A stretch of 64,000 bases of DNA from Epiperipatus broadwayi (taxonomy: Eukaryota > Onychophora > Udeonychophora > Euonychophora > Peripatidae): contig JAQFVV010000277.1 of the NCBI GenBank assembly GCA_028023455.1, positions 434,001 through 498,000 of the forward strand. Direction: 5' to 3'. Below are positions 20,941-33,044 of the stretch, in pieces. A program made the position numbers and the translations under genes. Each line of letters starts with the position of its first letter. Position 1 is the stretch's first letter. A model generated the notes under the pieces. The model made no database searches. It saw only the letters and a list, made by a program, of their open reading frames with translations, and had not been told where the DNA came from.

Positions 20941-21639
20941 GATATTATATATGATTTTTTTTGCTTTAAAATTTTTTTTTTTTTTATAGTAACTAATTGT
21001 TACTTCAAGTTCAATAGAAAAAGTGAAATCTGCTTTTAAAACAAGTTTTTATATGAAAACAAAAGATTAAAAAAATACTTATTCAGAAACTAAAATTCAA
21101 TATAGTACTACAAAACTGCACCTTTGAGGTAGTTAATTCTGACTCTTTTTTCGTTTATGTAAACAAATTTTACACTTGTTCGGTGGTTTTGGTAAAGCGC
21201 CATCTTTTGAACATTTATTAACTTAAAAAATTGATTCAGAAAAATGAAATCTTCGTATAATTATCATTGTATATATAAGGTTAAAAATAACTTCTATTTA
21301 TCAGTATCATGTTTTTAATAATGCTAATAAAGTTGAATGAAAGGCTATTAGATTGATGAACTAAATTTTATTCTGGAAATAAAAGATTGACTTTTTTTTT
21401 TTTTTTTTTAAGTATGATCAATTACTTTATTTATCTGCCAATTAGATCTGCACTGAAAATTTCACTGTCATGCAAACTTATTAAAATCAAAATTGTATAA
21501 CAATCTAAAAATAATTGAACTCAATGGCTGTTTACTATTAATCTGATTAAAGTAATTTTTATGACTATGTATTAATCTGTTCTTATATACATGTATATTT
21601 AAAACTTGCATTCTCCTACATATTCTCGAAACATATGAA
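20941..21639. other. 0.7 kb AT-rich stretch, nothing recognised
   Basis: T/A homopolymer runs only (for example 21393-21411). Confidence 0.4.
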
Positions 21640-22110
21640 TAAAGATATTTAAAAAAGGTAAATGACCCTCATGATACATTTCATGCTTAATCAGAACTTA
21701 GCCAAAATCGTATTCAAGATCATTTGTTCTGTGTTATCAATATCTAATTATTATTCATACTACACTCCCAACTTTGACACCATCTACTTTAAATAAATAT
21801 ATTAATGTTTATTCTGATCGTGTATTAAGCTAGAGATTATCATATAATTCCTAGCCCAAACATAGAAGCCATCATTTATCTTTATTCATATGTTTGAAGA
21901 ATATATGGTGAAGTAAAAGTTTTAAACATATATATATATAGTGGAAAAAGAGAAATAGAAATGAATTAATTATTGTGAATGTATATGTCTAATTAAAAAA
22001 AGCAGATTTATTAATCTTTAGCTGAGTTTTAAGGTTTATACCTAGATTAGTAATAGTCATTAATGTCTTTATCTGAAATTGATGGTATCAAGGTTTTGAT
22101 GCAGAAATTT
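21640..22110 (-). mobile_element. HHR-B related element, decayed
   Basis: Antisense blocks 'catgatacatttcatgcttaatcag' at 21680-21704 are a mutated hammerhead (TTCTGAT in place of the CTGATGA core, stem II and GAAA recognisable). On the same strand, 'aactttgacaccatctactttaaataaa' and 'ctagcccaaacata' match the flanking module also seen at 61.0 kb. The stretch 22020-22105 carries the same module in the opposite orientation, giving a partial inverted arrangement. Confidence 0.45.
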
Positions 22111-23179
22111 AACATTTCTAAGATGAATTATAATTTATATATACTGTATATGTTTATGTAAGAAATGAACACAGTGCATATTGCTAGCTGAAAATTCAAA
22201 TATAAAATACCGAATTACTCCTCTCTCCCGAACGTTATATTTGTTCAGCAATGCTATCTTGTAAATATCTGATTTCAAACAGCATAGCCAAAAAATAATT
22301 CTCGTGTATCATATGCTGCAATGATGTAAAATATTGAAATACAGACTTACTCAAACAAAGAGCATGGAATTTAAATTAGCGATGATGTTAAATTGTGATA
22401 TGCATTGAGTCTATTTATTATATATTTATGTTAGAAGATTGCAAAGTTTAAGATGACTAATGTATAAGTCTTTCTTTGTATATGTAAATTAAACATGTTT
22501 GTTTATGAACAATTTATGATCACCGCTAATCTGTAGTTCACACGCTTTGTTTGAATAACTCTGATTTCAATATTTAACATCATTGAAGCATACAGTTCAA
22601 GAGGTTACCTTTTGGCTATGCTTTTTGAAAGTCAAACTTTATCTTTATTCAAAAGATTACATTGCTAAAAAAATATAATTTTTGTGATTAACTTACTTGT
22701 CTCTGTGCCCATAATGTAGAGTTTGAATCAGGTGGAAATTTGAAACATTATTAAGGCAGTTAAAAAATTATAAACAAGCATAGAATGTTTTTCAGATGCC
22801 CTCAGTTAGCCATCCAATAAATGGATAATTGTTAATTTTTAATGGAGAAGTAAAGGATCAATATTGGTAGTTGAGAATTGGTGTGCTGATTATAAACTAA
22901 AAATACTGTTTTAATATATTATGATAGAGTACTTAAGTGATTCTCATAATTCATTATTTTTTAACTACTTAAAAACAAATTCTGAACTGTGAACTCTTTC
23001 AATACAAAGCTCATAGTCCTGGCTTCAAAAGAACCCCTTTCATCAGTTGGTCCAAGTCTTAAACATCAATAACCATAAATCACAATATGTTTCAGTCTTC
23101 CATTAACAGCAGTCATTCATAAATAAATATGCCCATTCTAACTTCAAGACAAAAAAAATAGAATGAATGAAATAATAAT
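22111..23179. other. 1.1 kb AT-rich stretch, little recognised
   Basis: The end (about 23095-23160, 'cagtcattcataaataaatatgcccattct') resembles sequence at 19890-19940 and 42840, possibly LINE 3' UTR debris. No coding trace. Confidence 0.3.
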
Positions 23180-23222
23180 AATAATAATAATAATGATGAT
23201 GATGATGATGATGATGATGAAA
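23180..23222. repeat. (AAT)n-(GAT)n trinucleotide microsatellite
   Basis: About eight AAT units followed by about nine GAT units, typical of a LINE or SINE tail. Confidence 0.9.
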
Positions 23223-24204
23223 TGATAATATAAAATTAATTATGCTACAGTTAAAGGTCATTTACGGGAAAACATACAGATTAATCTAACCTAAATGTCT
23301 ATGCAGCCACAATCGACTCATTCTTGGTATAAATAATGAACAACTGCTCAAGAAATTCTGATACTAATCATTGGAGTTCAAATTCTTGGACTTTTACTCA
23401 AACTTAACTTGATGCACTATCCACAGCACACTTTTTTAAGTATAGAAGAAGATTTGACATAAATGATATATGTCTATTATGTTACACACAAAAGAGAAAC
23501 CCAATTTCATTTGCACTGACTTCACAAACTCATAATTACAATTGACAACTTCATTTAGAAAAAGATATAACTCTCCCAAATCTTCTCAAAAGCTTCACAA
23601 AAGATCTTTTTTCAGTATAAGAGACTCCAATTTTATATTTTATACTCTATGGTGCAAAATATGCATATTTGTCTGCAATTACAACCCCAGGTGCTAACCA
23701 AATGCAGTGAAAAAACAAACAGCAGCAAATAATAATCACTGATAAAAAATGCCTTGCCCAATATATTTGCTACCAAGTGGGCAATCATGAAACAAAGATC
23801 CAGTATGGAGAAATAATAACATCTAATCACATAACCCAATGCTGAACAGAGATACGCTCACAAACATGTAAACTTATTTACAAGAAATGGAATTCTTTGA
23901 GCAATGCATCTAAATAAAATTAATATTGTATAATGCATGTCAAGAATTCTTCACAATGCAAAGAGACACAACAATGGAATCAATAAATAATTACATGCGA
24001 AACCAATAACCTTCTTACTACCTCACACTAACCAAGTTTTAACTAAGCTATTGCATAGCATAACAAGTTTTATTTCTAGCATCCTATGAATTTAGGCATA
24101 AAAATGGTTTGTATAATGAAAACCATGTGCTAAATTCAGCTAAAACTTAGATATCACCTCCTTCCATGTGATCCTAAAAATGTGAAATTTTAAAACAAAT
24201 GTGA
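23223..24204. other. 1 kb stretch, nothing recognised
   Basis: Slightly less AT-rich than the surroundings. No conserved protein fragment or repeat match was found on either strand. Confidence 0.35.
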
Positions 24205-24440
24205 CCTATGTGATAATATATTGGACTATTTACATCATCTATCATTAAATGTAGAATGTCTAGAAAATTTTAAACTTTATTTAAACTTTTTCAAATACAA
24301 ACAACTATTAGTAATAACACACAAAACAACACAAGTTAGTAGATTACACAACATTTCAAGCGGTATTATTCTCCACACTTCTTCAGGTGTGGCTGGCACA
24401 TCTAAAATACCACCATCACATATCTTCAGAAAGATGTGAC
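24205..24440 (-). repeat. tRNA-derived SINE, family 3, diverged antisense copy
   Basis: It opens with 'tattggactatttacatcatct' (antisense tail), 'gaatgtctagaaaattt' and 'aacaactattagtaataacac'. A diverged body with 'tattattctccacacttcttc' follows, in the same order as the clearer copy at 30.3 kb. The tRNA head is not recognisable here. Confidence 0.5.
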
Positions 24441-26089
24441 CTAGTTCTGAATAAAACCTTTGAAATTATTACTATTACCACTACTACTACTATTAATAAT
24501 AATTTTTATTTATTTTATTAATTACTTTTGAGAACAGAAACTACTAAGTAAAACAAATGTTTTTCTCAGGCTTTACAAATGTTAATAATCATTACATAAA
24601 TTGATAATGTTATAATAAAAGAATATACAACAATAACAGCAACAATAAAAATTAGATATGTGTATTGAAAGCAATGAATAGAATATAAAATAAAATAAAA
24701 CCGAACCAACAGCATAAATTATAAACATATAAAATATATTGTTTAATTCTTATTGTAATATTATATTATTTAGATTCAGCATATAAGATGGCAGTTTATT
24801 CAGTATTTTTAGAATATATGCATTTCTTAATCTATTTCCATATTTCTGTATCTAATTGACATAATATATTTATTTCTAGGACAATTTATATAATACATAT
24901 CGTATAATTCTTGAATGAATTATTAAAATAATTATAAACTATAAAGGTTTATCAAAACTGAATCACTATTCAAGTTAACTTCAATACATGATGTACTATA
25001 TATTAGACTAATCTTTTATTTTGAAATGTCTTTAACAGTTTTAAACTTGATGTACTTGAAAAACCATGTAATGTAATTCTATATTGCAACAGGACGCATA
25101 TATCTTATAAATTATTATTAAAATATTATATGAGAGAAAAGAAAGTAACAAAGTAAAAAAAAAAAAGTAAAAAAGGGTATTTTTTTAAAATAATGCTTTT
25201 ATGCAAATAGCTGACTAAATAGCGCAAAATAACAAAGTAATCCACCTCTTGGATAATTTGCCATTTTTGGAAAATAGCAGAGATCTTAAGAATCTGGCTT
25301 GTTATAAAATTATGGGAAATTTCAGGAATATTGTCATTTAAATAAAAGCATTTGAGTCTCAAATAAATCATAAAAACCAAAAAGGCCTCAAATGCTTTTG
25401 GCAAACGATAATATTTCTGCAATTTGCAATTGTTTTATAACACATCTAGATTCTTAAAATCTCTGATATTTTCCAAGAATGGCCAATAGACCAAGAAGGG
25501 GATTACTTTGTTTATTATTGTGTTCTTTTGTACTTTTTAGTTGGCTATTTACATAAAAGCATTTTTTAAAAAAAACTATTTTTTTTTTTTACATATTATG
25601 ACAGATAATGCAAGTTAATATAAAAGCATTTTAAATGCCTGAATCTATGCAAAAGTTGGTTATTTAACCGTTTTGATCTCTTCAATCTCTATGTGAGAGC
25701 TATTATTACATTGAGAATTCTGAGAGTAAATATAAGTGTTGGGGTGGGTGAAAATATTAAAAATTATTTTTCAAATGTGAAGATATTAGCATAAATTTTG
25801 TTTTGCTATAATAATTTATTTTAGCAGAACACCAGTTAATAATTTTATCCTAGTTAGTTTGAAGATTTTTGAAAACACTCGATTTGAATTTATACTAATT
25901 AAATTAGTATACTAATTAAATTAGTATCATCTGCATACTAGTAAATCAATAAATTATACATTTCACCAATATCATTGCCATACTTTAATAATAATGAAAT
26001 ACTTCTATTAGTAATAGTAATATATTAGAAACAAATTTTATGATAATTCTAAAATCAATCCATAAAACCTAAATATATACACTCAGAAT
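24441..26089. other. 1.6 kb AT-rich stretch, little recognised
   Basis: A palindromic-looking pair occurs between 25250-25420 and 25440-25560: 'cttggataatttgcca...aaaatagcagagat', 'agcatttgaggcc' and relatives in inverted order. This suggests an old inverted duplication of about 150 bp. No coding trace. Confidence 0.35.
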
Positions 26090-26616
26090 ATTAAAACAGG
26101 CAAAACTCTCTATACATATTACCACTCAGCAAGCCAAAGGAATCAATGGATGCCAGAAGGCTTGTGCATAAAATTCCCATCTAGTACCTATTCATCCAAT
26201 GTCCCCAGACTAGTGTCTGGCTTGTGGCCTTCGTCAATGAGGAGCCTTGGATCTGAGAGCACTGCACCTAGATCTTAGGATCTAATGCAACCCTCCAGTA
26301 GCCACTTTTTATATATACTTAACTACAAAACTATGAGACATAAATTGAAAACAATATTTTCAATCCAAGCTCATCAGCTTATATAGTCATACAGGACCCA
26401 TACATTTTGGTGTTTATGGTTCTTTAATAACCATAGCCACCACTATCCTATTAGGCAGGATTGGTTGTAAACCAATAAGCATCACATTATCACTATTTCT
26501 TATGCTTGCTCTGGCTTGCACTGAGTGACAATACATATAGAGAGTTTTACCTGTTTTAATAACTGTTAAGAGCAAGCATAAGAAATAGTGATCATGTGAT
26601 GTTTTTTGGCTCATAA
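26090..26616 (+). mobile_element. HHR-A element, long 5'-inverted copy
   Basis: The left segment (26096-26300) is the antisense family sequence, including an antisense hammerhead at about 26190-26240. The sense 3' segment (about 26500-26600) ends CATGTGATGTTT. Terminal blocks 'ttaaaacaggcaaaactctc' and 'agagttttacctgttttaa' are inverted repeats. The core reads TTGACGA and GACA, so at least two invariant hammerhead residues are changed. No clean target duplication was seen. Confidence 0.7.
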
Positions 26617-26639
26617 AATATGCTAGTTTATTATTCTCT

Positions 26640-28435
26640 TTATTTGTTATATTACATTGTTATCTTTTAATTCTTCTGCAATGAAATTTTCTTACTGAAA
26701 GATTCAACGTCTTGTCTAATTGTTGCTTTATATTCTATGTTGTCATATCTTCCCAACTAAAGCTATCATTATTGCATTTCTTTAGAGTGTCTTAGAGATC
26801 ATCTTTATATTAAAAACTTGATCTGTATCTTCCATGAATGACAACCTGTGTTCAAATTCATGGCAAAATATTTTTTAGAAAATCTTGTATTGCTCATTTG
26901 TTTTACAAGTCTAATCCATTGAAGATATTATTTTACAATAATAGTAAACCAAAGATAACATTAATTGATCTTACAGTCTTATTGTATTCTTAGAATTTTC
27001 ATCTTTAAATAAATTTTTTCTAATGCTTTTATGTTAGAGTGATAGATGGCCTAACATTCACTTCCATACGATAAATAACATAAAATAATATCTCTATATA
27101 AAACTAATTTAGTTGCAATGGTTATAAGATTGTGATGAAATGTCTTAAATTTGTTAAAAGTGGCAGTATCATATTGGATCTCATGCTACACCTCAATATC
27201 TGTCTACTTTTTACTTAAAAACTACTGAGATATTTACATTGGCTTACATTCTCAAATAAATTATTGTTCAAGGTGAAAGTTGCTGAAATTTTTTTTCTAC
27301 CATTAGTTAGACCAGGTCTTGAGTTCTTTAGGTATTAATTATTAAACCAAATTTTTACATATTGCATTTATACGTTCTGAGATTACATTTAAATCGAGAA
27401 ACCCATAATTATCAGCATACTGTAAATACAGAATTTAAAAAGATGAAGTTCTTGTTTTTGTTTTTAAGTTAGAAAATCCACTATCAAACCTGAATTGCAT
27501 CCTGATCTTCATTTCATTAAGCTGCACATAAATGATTCTGAAGATGACTGTTAAAAAATCGAAAACAAAATTGAAGTCGATGCAATTCTTATTTAATACT
27601 AGTTTTCATTTTAAAAGTGTCCGATTTTTCACCTTCTGTAGTACTTCCTTTCATTCCATCCTGTAGAAGCTATAAAATGCAAATAAATTTTGGTGGATTA
27701 TCAGCTAGTTTTGATAGATGCCATAGATCTGTTAGATTAATTATGTTAAATGCTTTGACCAAATTAGCAAAAGTGATGTATAAATCATTCCTTTGTATTT
27801 CAGACAAAACTTTTCTGAGTCTCAGGTAACCATTCATTTATGAGTAGAAGTGACCTATTTAACAGACTTCTTGTAAATACTTTTGAATGGATAATAATGA
27901 TACTTCACAATAATTACTGCAATCTTACTTATTCCCTTTATTTTTAAAAATTGGAACAATAGGAGCATTCTTAAGGGGTGGCACATCTTTATGAGTCAAT
28001 ATATTTTTTAAAAATTCCAATACTTTTGAAACTAGCATCACCACCATATTTTAAAACTTCTCCAGTTATTTTATTAGTACCAATAAACATTTCAGTTTTT
28101 AAGATTACAAAGAGATGTTTTATCTTCACCAAGCTGGATAGATTCATCTAAATCTAAATGAGTAGATAAAAAGGATATGTTATTAAAATTGCTCATCTCA
28201 ATCATTATTCCAAAGAAGATCAAAATAATTTTTCCACCTATTTAAATATCATCATCATCATATAAGAGAATATCGCTAATGATTTAGTAAAATTAAAATA
28301 TTTTTAAGATCCTTATGTTATTTTCAGTGCAACAAAAAGACTTTAAAGTACCGTTTAGTGAATATCTGTAATTTATCCACCAATCATTTTAAGCATTCTT
28401 GTTAGTTGTTGAATTTTTGCTTTTAAATCTATAGC
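26640..28435 (-). pseudogene. antisense LINE ORF2 remnant (pre-RT, RT and C-terminus)
   Basis: Minus-strand translation gives scattered but ordered RT fragments. 'NRWKNYFDLLW' lies near 28240 (the region before RT), NKITGEVLKYGGDA near 28060, and 'PPLKNAPIVPIFKNKGN' near 27960. 'LLNRSLLLINEWLPETQKSF' lies near 27860, a Y-A-D trace near 27420 (LQYADNYGF), and finally RYRSSFLYKDDLKDTLKKC with a distal Trp ('SWEDM') near 26800-26750. The order matches a LINE ORF2 read from 28.4 down to 26.7 kb. Many stops and frameshifts interrupt it. Related antisense pieces occur at 42.7-43.3 and 49.2-51.1 kb. Confidence 0.7.
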
Positions 28436-28436
28436 A

Positions 28437-28505
28437 TAGCTGCCTTCCAAACAGCTGTCCCGGGTTCGCTTCCCGGTCAACGCATTTGACATATGAAAAA
28501 AAAAG
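28437..28505 (+). repeat. tRNA-derived SINE, family 1, 5'-truncated
   Basis: It has a perfect T-arm: stem CCGGG (28460-28464), loop TTCGCTT, stem CCCGG (28472-28476). The family 3' end 'catttgacatatg' and an A-run follow. The tRNA 5' half up to the anticodon arm is missing. It sits at the upstream edge of the antisense LINE remnant. Confidence 0.65.
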
Positions 28506-29094
28506 TCTGTATATTTATTGTAAAGCTTCACATTAGTTTTATTATTCTGTCAAATAGAAAACGCCCGCCACGTGTTTCCTTTTAATCAACTCACTAATAA
28601 TAGTATACAGTAATTGTCAGCCCTCACCTTTAGTCAGATATCTTGGACTTATGTGAATTTGCATATTTTTCTCTGTTTATAGATACACAATTTGCTTCCG
28701 AGTATATGTATATGTGTATTAAAATTTTTGTTAGTTAATTAGAACTGATGCCAAAGAAATAAAGTTGATTTATTATTTTCTGAATTCTGATTTTATTACA
28801 AAAGTTTGAAAGCATTAATTTTAGAATTAGATTCGTAATTGCAATTTATTCAGGCGAATGACATCAACGTTTTTGTATTATCCGTGATTGATTTATCTCT
28901 CTGGTGCGTTGTCTGAATTTTTGATTGTGTTTTTTTTTTTTTTTTACAAATAACATTTGAATATTTAGATGCAATCTTGTCAAAAGACTTATTTCAAAAC
29001 AAAATAAACTTTTCTTACTTACTAAAAGTGACATTATAGAGATGTCTGCCCATCCTTGCATATGTATTAAATGGATTATTATCTGTACATGTGG
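28506..29094. other. 0.6 kb stretch, nothing recognised
   Basis: The short minus-strand frame at 28864-29061 is lysine-rich by virtue of poly-T and has no domain. Confidence 0.4.
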
Positions 29095-29460
29095 GATTCA
29101 GATTGACCTTAGGTCAACATGGGTGTGACAAGAATTTCGGCTTCGGGGTGGCCTTTGAGCACTCCATCATCAGATTTTCAATTGGATGGACGGTTGAAGA
29201 GTTGGAGTAGATTGAGACCTGTCCATTAAAGTATGAAGATTGTCTATCTTAATATATATCTGAGCACTTATAGTATATATGTGTGGGAGATGATAATCTG
29301 GACCAACTGATGATTGCTGGTTTAGCATGAAATACGAATATTGGTGATTATTTATCTTTTCAGCATATATGTGTTTAAGTGTATCAGTGTTATTAGATAG
29401 AGTGGAGAGTGGTGGGTCATGTGAAAGTCTGTGCTCATATACCCTATATATTAAAAGTGA
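29095..29460 (+). mobile_element. HHR-B element, single-orientation copy
   Basis: It matches the right arm of the palindrome at 33.4-33.8 kb in order: 'aggtcaacatggg', 'gagcactccatcatcagattttcaat', 'gacctgtccattaaagt', 'gagatgataatctg', the ribozyme, then 'tgatagagtggagag'-type 3' sequence. The inverted left arm is missing, so this is the simplest copy of the family in the window. Confidence 0.7.
29299..29346 (+). ncRNA. hammerhead ribozyme motif (HHR-B type, intact core and stem I)
   Basis: The core CTGATGA is at 29307-29313. Stem II is TGCT with AGCA around a five-base loop. GAAA is at 29329-29332, and a minimal stem III leads to the triplet ATA at 29338-29340. Stem I forms five perfect pairs between ACCAA before the core and TTGGT after the cleavage point. 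No invariant residue is changed. This is one of the best candidates for activity in the window. Confidence 0.75.
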
Positions 29461-29799
29461 TTTTTATAAATCAAAACGTTAAAGCAAATTATGGGCCTAC
29501 TGTAGGAGTTTCACACATCAGTGAATGCCAGATCATAACGTTATTACTCATCATGTTAATTCTCACGTGATAACTACAAATTAATCTGGTATTTTTACCA
29601 TTTATCTAATTAATAGAAATATACCTGTTAAAGAATAAATAATCAAATTGTTTTATTGCCCAGGGGTTCTAAAAAAAAACTGATTGCTGAAGTAATATAG
29701 TCGGATTTAATATGAGGATCTTAAGCACTAGTGTCTGACACTCTACCGCTGTACACGACAAGATATGTATTTAATAAGAAATACTGAATGACTGTAAAG
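29461..29799. other. short stretch, weak tRNA-like signal only
   Basis: At about 29725-29755 the antisense 'cagcggtagagtg' resembles a tRNA D-arm, but no matching box B at the right distance supports a tRNA or a SINE. Confidence 0.3.
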
Positions 29800-29965
29800 A
29801 GAATTGTGCTATAGAAGCAGCATATCTGCTTAACATGACCATGATTTGGGTTCAAATTCCAACTGAGAATAACTGGAAATTTTTATTTAAATTTCAATTA
29901 GGATTTCTTGTTTTTTTTTTTGTCAGAAGCTGGTGAATATTTGTACCAACTAACCATCTAATATC
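29800..29965 (+). repeat. tRNA-derived SINE, family 4, best copy
   Basis: It contains a tRNA-like 'agcagcatatctgcttaa' hairpin and the box B GGGTTCAAATTCC (29848-29860). The family body follows: 'actggaaatttttattt', a long T run, and 'gtcagaagctgg'. Related copies lie at 12.4, 13.3 and 37.4 kb. Confidence 0.5.
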
Positions 29966-30309
29966 AGTCAGTTAATGGGAATCCAAGTTATTTTGTTAAT
30001 TTATTAGTAACTGCTAGTTATGTTAAATTTCAATGTCTGTTGATGTTGGTGTATGTAAGGAAATGTTTTCAAACTTTTATCATTTGATAGATAAAGCTTT
30101 TAATGATGACTACTTTTTAAAGCCCTTTCTTTGGAATCATTGAAAAGATTTTTGTTATGCAGTGGGCTGTTTAAAATTTGTTTTACTATAGTTCTATAGC
30201 TTTAAGCTGATTACCTGGGGGAAAATTTATAAACTTGTGACTCCAAAATTTTCCCCCAAGATTTACCAGGCCCATCTTAAGCGTGGGAGGTGAATGAGGT
30301 AATTAATCA
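29966..30309. other. AT-rich stretch with a local inverted repeat
   Basis: 'gggggaaaatttat' near 30218 and 'aattttcccccaag' near 30247 are complementary and form a short hairpin. Nothing else is recognised. Confidence 0.35.
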
Positions 30310-30610
30310 CTTTACCTTAATGTTTTCCTGAAGGTTTTTGATATTTTAGTTATATATTAGACTATTTCCATCATTTAATATTAAGTATTGAATGTCTTTA
30401 GAAAAATTTAACTTTATTTCAATTTTCAATTACATTCAGTTGTTAGTAATAGAACACAGATTTGAAAGGTATTATTCTCTCTTCTTCCGCTGCTGCTGAC
30501 TTAAGCAGTGACAATACTAGCATGGGAATTGAACATGAATCTTTAGATTCTTGAATATTTAATTTTAAGATAGTGCTCTAATCAACTAAGTAATCCTGCC
30601 AAAAGCAATA
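30310..30610 (-). repeat. tRNA-derived SINE, family 3, complete antisense copy
   Basis: On the minus strand it begins GGCAGGATTACTTAGTTGAT (acceptor and box A-like D-arm) near 30600. 'agcactatctta' and a box B-like GTTCAATTCCC near 30530 follow. A spacer and the family tail ('tgaatgtctttag', 'gatggaaatagtc', read antisense at 30345-30410) complete it. This copy defines head and tail of family 3. Confidence 0.65.
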
Positions 30611-30639
30611 GTCAGTATAAAGTTTATATACTTATTTAT

Positions 30640-31990
30640 GATGTTTCTTCAGATTTCTCCACTTTTCCTAAGAGCAAAGTTGATTAGTGGTTTCCATACA
30701 TTATGTCTAGTCACCCTACATTGATTTATGGGGTTATTTCTATTGTCATGTAAGCAGATGTTTTGCATTTTTCTCTTTATACCTTTTCCTCTCTATCCAA
30801 TATTTTTGTATTTTTCCAATTGGACATATGTTTCATTGGTGGTCTGCTACCTTAGACATATTTGTTTTTTCTCTTCTAATCATCAGTTTGTGCTCTTACA
30901 ATCACTTTTTAATGGGGTGACACCAATAAACATTCTTCCACATTCACATGGTATTTATAAAGGCAGTTTTTGCTTTTCAGCATTTCAAGTTTAGGTTTTG
31001 TAGATATTAAAATTCTTTGTTGTGTGTATGGCTCAGGAAAACTATGCTGACATTATATTGGTCACAAATTTTAACTTGTTTGCTATTTTTGGTATATATT
31101 AATACACTAAAGTACCAAGAATTGTTTTTTCTTTTCATGGTTCTTTTGGTTGTCTATTTAAGGCTTTCTTAATAACAGCTGATGGATAACCATTTTTCAT
31201 AAGAATTTGTGCTATATAGATCTTTTCTTTTTTCAAATTGCTGGTTTCTAAACAAACTTCTTTTGCTCTGTTCCATAGTAATAGTATAAGTCTGTGTTTT
31301 GGATGTGATTGGATGTATATACTAAGTAGTTTCCCATATGTGTGGTTTTTTTGTAAACTGTAATTTTGATTTTGCCATGAGGGAGTCTTGTCACAAGAAC
31401 ATTTAAGAATGCCAATTTTTGTTCTTGTTCTGATTCTGTTGTGAATTTAATTGAAGGGAAATATGTTGTTGATGTGTTTCCAGAATGTTTGTAGTAGTGC
31501 TTCACCATTTCAAGTTCTTTCATGTAAATATTGCTAATTAGAGGTGACACTGGTGAACCCATAGCCATTCCTTGATTTTGTTGAAAGAATCTACAAAGTG
31601 TGTAGAATCACTAACAAAGGATTGGATCTTATATGCCAAAGGACTAAGAACTTTGAGAAGAAATCGTGACAAATTTTGAGAAAGGGAAATTTTTTGAACT
31701 AACAATAGGTCTTAATGGAATATGATTTTTATGGATTTTAGGTAGACCATAAACATATGAGGAACATTGCTGAAATGTGATGTTAGGTTTACTTTTTTCT
31801 AAATCACTGAAATACCTTTGATACTTTCTGAGTAATACTTGTAACTTTATTTATGTACTCAGTATTGTATTTTTTTGCCACTATTTTGTATTGGCCTGCT
31901 GTGAGGAGTTCTTGTATTTTGTTGCCATAATCAGTTGTATTCATTATAACTATTGCATTGTCTTTGTCATTGGGAGAATAATTATATAGA
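30640..31990 (-). pseudogene. Penelope-like element remnant: RT plus GIY-YIG endonuclease trace
   Basis: On the minus strand from 31.98 to 30.6 kb, in order: NDKDNAIVIMNTTDYGNK (31975-31921); YGLPKIHKNHIPLRPIVSS (about 31755-31695), the diagnostic PLE RT block; the open frame 31568-31248 with MAMGSPVSPLISNIYM, 'EQKLAFLNVLVTRL' and 'VYKKTTHMGNYL'; NGYPSAVIKKAL near 31190; and IPCECGRMFIGVT (30957-30912). The last resembles the CX-CG-x-YIG part of the GIY-YIG nuclease that follows RT in Penelope/Poseidon-type elements (here FIG). The catalytic Y-x-D-D segment was not found; RT sequence between 31.69 and 31.57 kb is deleted. Frameshifts are present throughout. Confidence 0.8.
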
Positions 31991-32029
31991 TTTATCTACT
32001 CTGAGAGATTTGTTTTCCTTTCATCATAG

Positions 32030-32920
32030 GATATGTTTGAATTCAATTGCCAAAATTTTCCAAGATTTCTTCTCAAAGTTTTTAGTTCTTTGGCATACAA
32101 AATTGAAAGAACTAACATACTAGTAAGCATTGATGTGGAAAATTTTGTTCACAGAAGTACCATCTGAAGAAGCATTATCCATTATAAGAAAAAGATTAAA
32201 TAGTGATAACATCTTTCAAACCAGAACAACTCTTTCTATTGATATATGAACACTCTGCATTACAACATCCTACCTTCAATACAACACAGAATTCTTTCAA
32301 CAAAATCAAGGAATGGCTATGGCATCACTATTTTCACCCATGATTAGCAATATTTACATGGTAGAACTTGAAATCATAGCCATAAAGACTGTTCCATATC
32401 CACCTAAGGTTTGTCTTCACTATGTTGTTGTTACATTTTTCGTGTGGCCACATGGTTGAGCACTACTAAAAACTTTCTGGACACACACCAACAACATATT
32501 CTTTTCAATTAAATTCAAAATAGAGTCAGAACAAACAAAAATTGGCATTCTTAGAGATGTCCTTGTGACAAGACTCCTTAATGGCAAAATCAAAACTATA
32601 GTTTACAGAAAACCCGCACATACAGGAAAATATTTGGCATATACACCCAATCACACCAGAAAAACAAAACACGGTGTTATATTATCACTTTGGAGAGCAA
32701 GGGAAGTTTGTTCCATGTAAAGGTGTTTTTCATTAATGCATTTAAACACGTACTCACTGAATACATATCAAAAGTATAAAGGATGATATTTTATGTAAAT
32801 TCATTGAGGATGGGGACTTTTCCAAATGATTTACAACCAATATTAAAATCTGACAGAAATTTATGTTTAAATGTTAATCGTACAAAATAAGACTCATTTT
32901 GTGTGAGTAGTTGTTAGTTG
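32030..32920 (+). pseudogene. second Penelope-like RT remnant, opposite orientation
   Basis: Plus-strand fragments: 'ISSQSF' near 32070 (the same block as the minus-strand copy at 31.66 kb), TSKHxCGKF-like and then VSIDVENF near 32130. EVPSEEALSIIRKRLNSDN (32157-32213) follows, then a Q-G-M-A-M block ('tttcaacaaaatcaaggaatggctatg', 32297-32323) and 'IGILRDVLVTRLLNGKIKT' (about 32540-32600). It is more decayed than its neighbour, with stops in all frames. The two remnants diverge from about 32040, giving an inverted head-to-head pair. The HHR-B palindrome starts about 125 bp downstream. Confidence 0.65.
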
Positions 32921-33044
32921 TACGAGTTTCTCTGAAATTTTAATGCTGTTCGTGTAGTGGTTGACAGATTTTCACCTTCACACATAAACACATCCATATA
33001 TATATATATTTAAATACAGGTATATTTTACTGGAGTTTAGATTA

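Noticed and set aside
29725-29755. tRNA gene on the minus strand
   Set aside because: A D-arm-like stretch is present, but no anticodon arm and T-arm follow at the right spacing.
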